Assembly (NCBI GenBank): GCA_902518355.1
Contig: CABYFY010000002.1
Location: forward strand, 62,001-126,000
Source of the DNA: an uncultured Bacteroidota bacterium
Lineage (GTDB): Bacteria > Bacteroidota > Bacteroidia > Flavobacteriales > Flavobacteriaceae
Length of the DNA stretch: 64,000 bases
Direction: 5' to 3'
The notes under the pieces are model-generated. The model did not search any database, had not been told where the DNA came from, and saw nothing but the letters and a program-made list of their open reading frames with translations. Numbering within the stretch: the first letter of the stretch is position 1; each line of letters begins with the position of its first letter. Positions 62,907 to 64,000 of this stretch are shown one piece after another. Position numbers and translations under genes: made by a program.

Positions 62907-64000
62907 CTAATATCTATAATCGTCAGATTTATATGGTCCTTCTATTTCAACTCCTATGTATTTAGACTGAATATCATCAAGTATAGTAAGCTCAACACCT
63001 AATTTTTCAAGATGTAACTTTGCAACTTTTTCATCTAAGTGTTTGGGTAATGTGTAAACCTTATTTTCATATTTTGATGAATTGTTCCAAAGTTCAATTT
63101 GAGCTAAAACTTGATTAGTAAAAGAATTACTCATGACAAAACTTGGGTGACCTGTAGCACAACCAAGATTTACTAATCTACCCTCAGCTAATACCACAAT
63201 ATCATTACCATTAACAGTGTATAAATCTACCTGGGGTTTTATCTCTTTTTTTGTATGACCATAATTTTTATTTAACCAAGCCATATCTATTTCATTATCA
63301 AAATGACCAATATTGCAAACTATTGCTTTGTCCTTCATAGATTTAAAATGAATATCCTTAACAATATCTCTATTGCCAGTAGCTGTTATGATAATATCTG
63401 AATTTTCTATCACTGTTTCTAGTTTTTTGACCTCATACCCATCCATTGCTGCTTGTAATGCACATATTGGATCTATTTCGGTAACAGTAACAATACTTCC
63501 CGCAGATTTAAAAGATGCTGCAGTTCCTTTTCCAACATCTCCATAGCCACAAACAACAACCCTCTTTCCCGCCATCATAATGTCAGTTGCTCTTCTGACA
63601 GCGTCTACAGAACTTTCTTTACATCCATATTTGTTATCAAACTTGCTTTTAGTGACTGAATCATTAACATTTATTGCGGGTAAACTCAAAGTACCATCTT
63701 TCATTCTATCGTATAATCTTAATACACCAGTTGTGGTCTCTTCTGAAAGACCTTTTATATTTTCATTAAGCTCTGGATACTTGTCTAAAACCATGTTTGT
63801 TAAATCCCCACCGTCATCTAAAATCATATTAAGAGGTTTTCTTTCCTTACCAAAAAACAATGTTTGTTCAATACACCAGTCAAACTCCTCTTCATTCATT
63901 CCTTTCCAAGCATAAACTTGAACACCTGCAGCTGCAATTGCAGCAGCTGCATGATCCTGTGTTGAAAATATATTACATGAACTCCAAGTAACTTCAGCAC
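62907..64000 (-). CDS. ahcY: Adenosylhomocysteinase (C-terminal part)
   Basis: S-adenosylhomocysteine hydrolase, recycling SAH from methylation reactions. The 5' end lies beyond the right edge. Visible: [20 protein letters not shown] (substrate-binding), LDDGGDLTN, the NAD-binding [35 protein letters not shown], and the conserved C-terminus [10 protein letters not shown]. The reading frame is open to position 64000, so a start near 63899 is not real. It is a core gene; the capsule locus begins 107 bp after its stop codon. Confidence 0.97.
   Translation of the reverse strand, partial: AEVTWSSCNIFSTQDHAAAAIAAAGVQVYAWKGMNEEEFDWCIEQTLFFGKERKPLNMILDDGGDLTNMVLDKYPELNENIKGLSEETTTGVLRLYDRMKDGTLSLPAINVNDSVTKSKFDNKYGCKESSVDAVRRATDIMMAGKRVVVCGYGDVGKGTAASFKSAGSIVTVTEIDPICALQAAMDGYEVKKLETVIENSDIIITATGNRDIVKDIHFKSMKDKAIVCNIGHFDNEIDMAWLNKNYGHTKKEIKPQVDLYTVNGNDIVVLAEGRLVNLGCATGHPSFVMSNSFTNQVLAQIELWNNSSKYENKVYTLPKHLDEKVAKLHLEKLGVELTILDDIQSKYIGVEIEGPYKSDDYRY

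Noticed and set aside
63899-63899. Internal Met of ahcY as a gene start
   Set aside because: The frame stays open to 64000 with conserved upstream residues, so the true start is beyond the window.
63580-63915. Rightward ORF of 111 codons near the right edge
   Set aside because: Antisense to ahcY, whose motifs are intact.
1-64000. tRNA or rRNA genes, CRISPR array, insertion sequences
   Set aside because: Looked for cloverleaf-like clusters, spaced repeats and transposase motifs by eye and found none; the capsule region shows no mobile-element genes despite its unusual composition.

Overview
The window is a contiguous piece of a very AT-rich chromosome from a member of the Bacteroidota, most likely a marine member of the Flavobacteriaceae. 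The evidence is the Na+-NQR operon, the Bacteroidota-type promoters (TTG spaced 17-22 bp from TAnnTTTG), the short primary sigma factor lacking region 1.1, two type IX secretion (T9SS) components (a Plug-like protein and PorT), a secreted M36 peptidase with a T9SS sorting domain, and a UpxY-type antiterminator heading a polysaccharide locus. I saw no rRNA, tRNA, CRISPR array or insertion sequence.

Region 1 (1-23.9 kb) is mostly core genome: nqrC(partial)-nqrB-nqrA leftward; T9SS plug, apaG, pruA and the M36 peptidase rightward; rsmG; an aspartate aminotransferase; trkH-trkA; porT; a TrmH-type rRNA methyltransferase; fbaA, accD, rpsO, pnp, rpoD, rpe. It ends with an unrecognised membrane protein (22498-23997) that looks like a periplasmic Kelch-like sensor joined through one membrane helix to a winged-helix-like domain, behind direct repeats of CCGACATT.

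Region 2 (24-62.8 kb) is a capsule or exopolysaccharide locus. A WecA-like initiating transferase, a PHP tyrosine phosphatase, a Wzc-type tyrosine kinase and a Wza-type export lipoprotein form the left edge. A long leftward gene string then runs from a winged-helix regulator and a UpxY antiterminator (62.8 kb) down to dTDP-rhamnose genes (30.7 kb). It encodes synthesis of UDP-glucuronate, UDP-xylose, UDP-galacturonate (by 4-epimerisation), UDP-ManNAcA, dTDP-rhamnose and probably a 6-deoxy-HexNAc. It also encodes a Wzx flippase, a Wzy polymerase, two GT4 glycosyltransferases, a second initiating transferase, and decorating enzymes: two AsnB-type amidotransferases, a formyltransferase, a CE4 deacetylase, a DegT aminotransferase, a heparinase-fold protein and a sulfotransferase. 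A complete PAPS module (cysC, cysD, cysN, cysQ) sits in the same gene string as the sulfotransferase, so the product is probably a sulfated, amidated polysaccharide. A serine-acetyltransferase-like gene is interrupted by one in-frame stop codon.

The most notable non-coding signal is a pair of perfect inverted repeats, TTAAGTA-N7-TACTTAA, 23 bp apart, between a -7 promoter box and the start codon of the first regulator of the locus. They may be operators, or paired hairpins in the leader RNA. Region 3 (62.9-64 kb) is the 3' part of ahcY, which returns to core genome.
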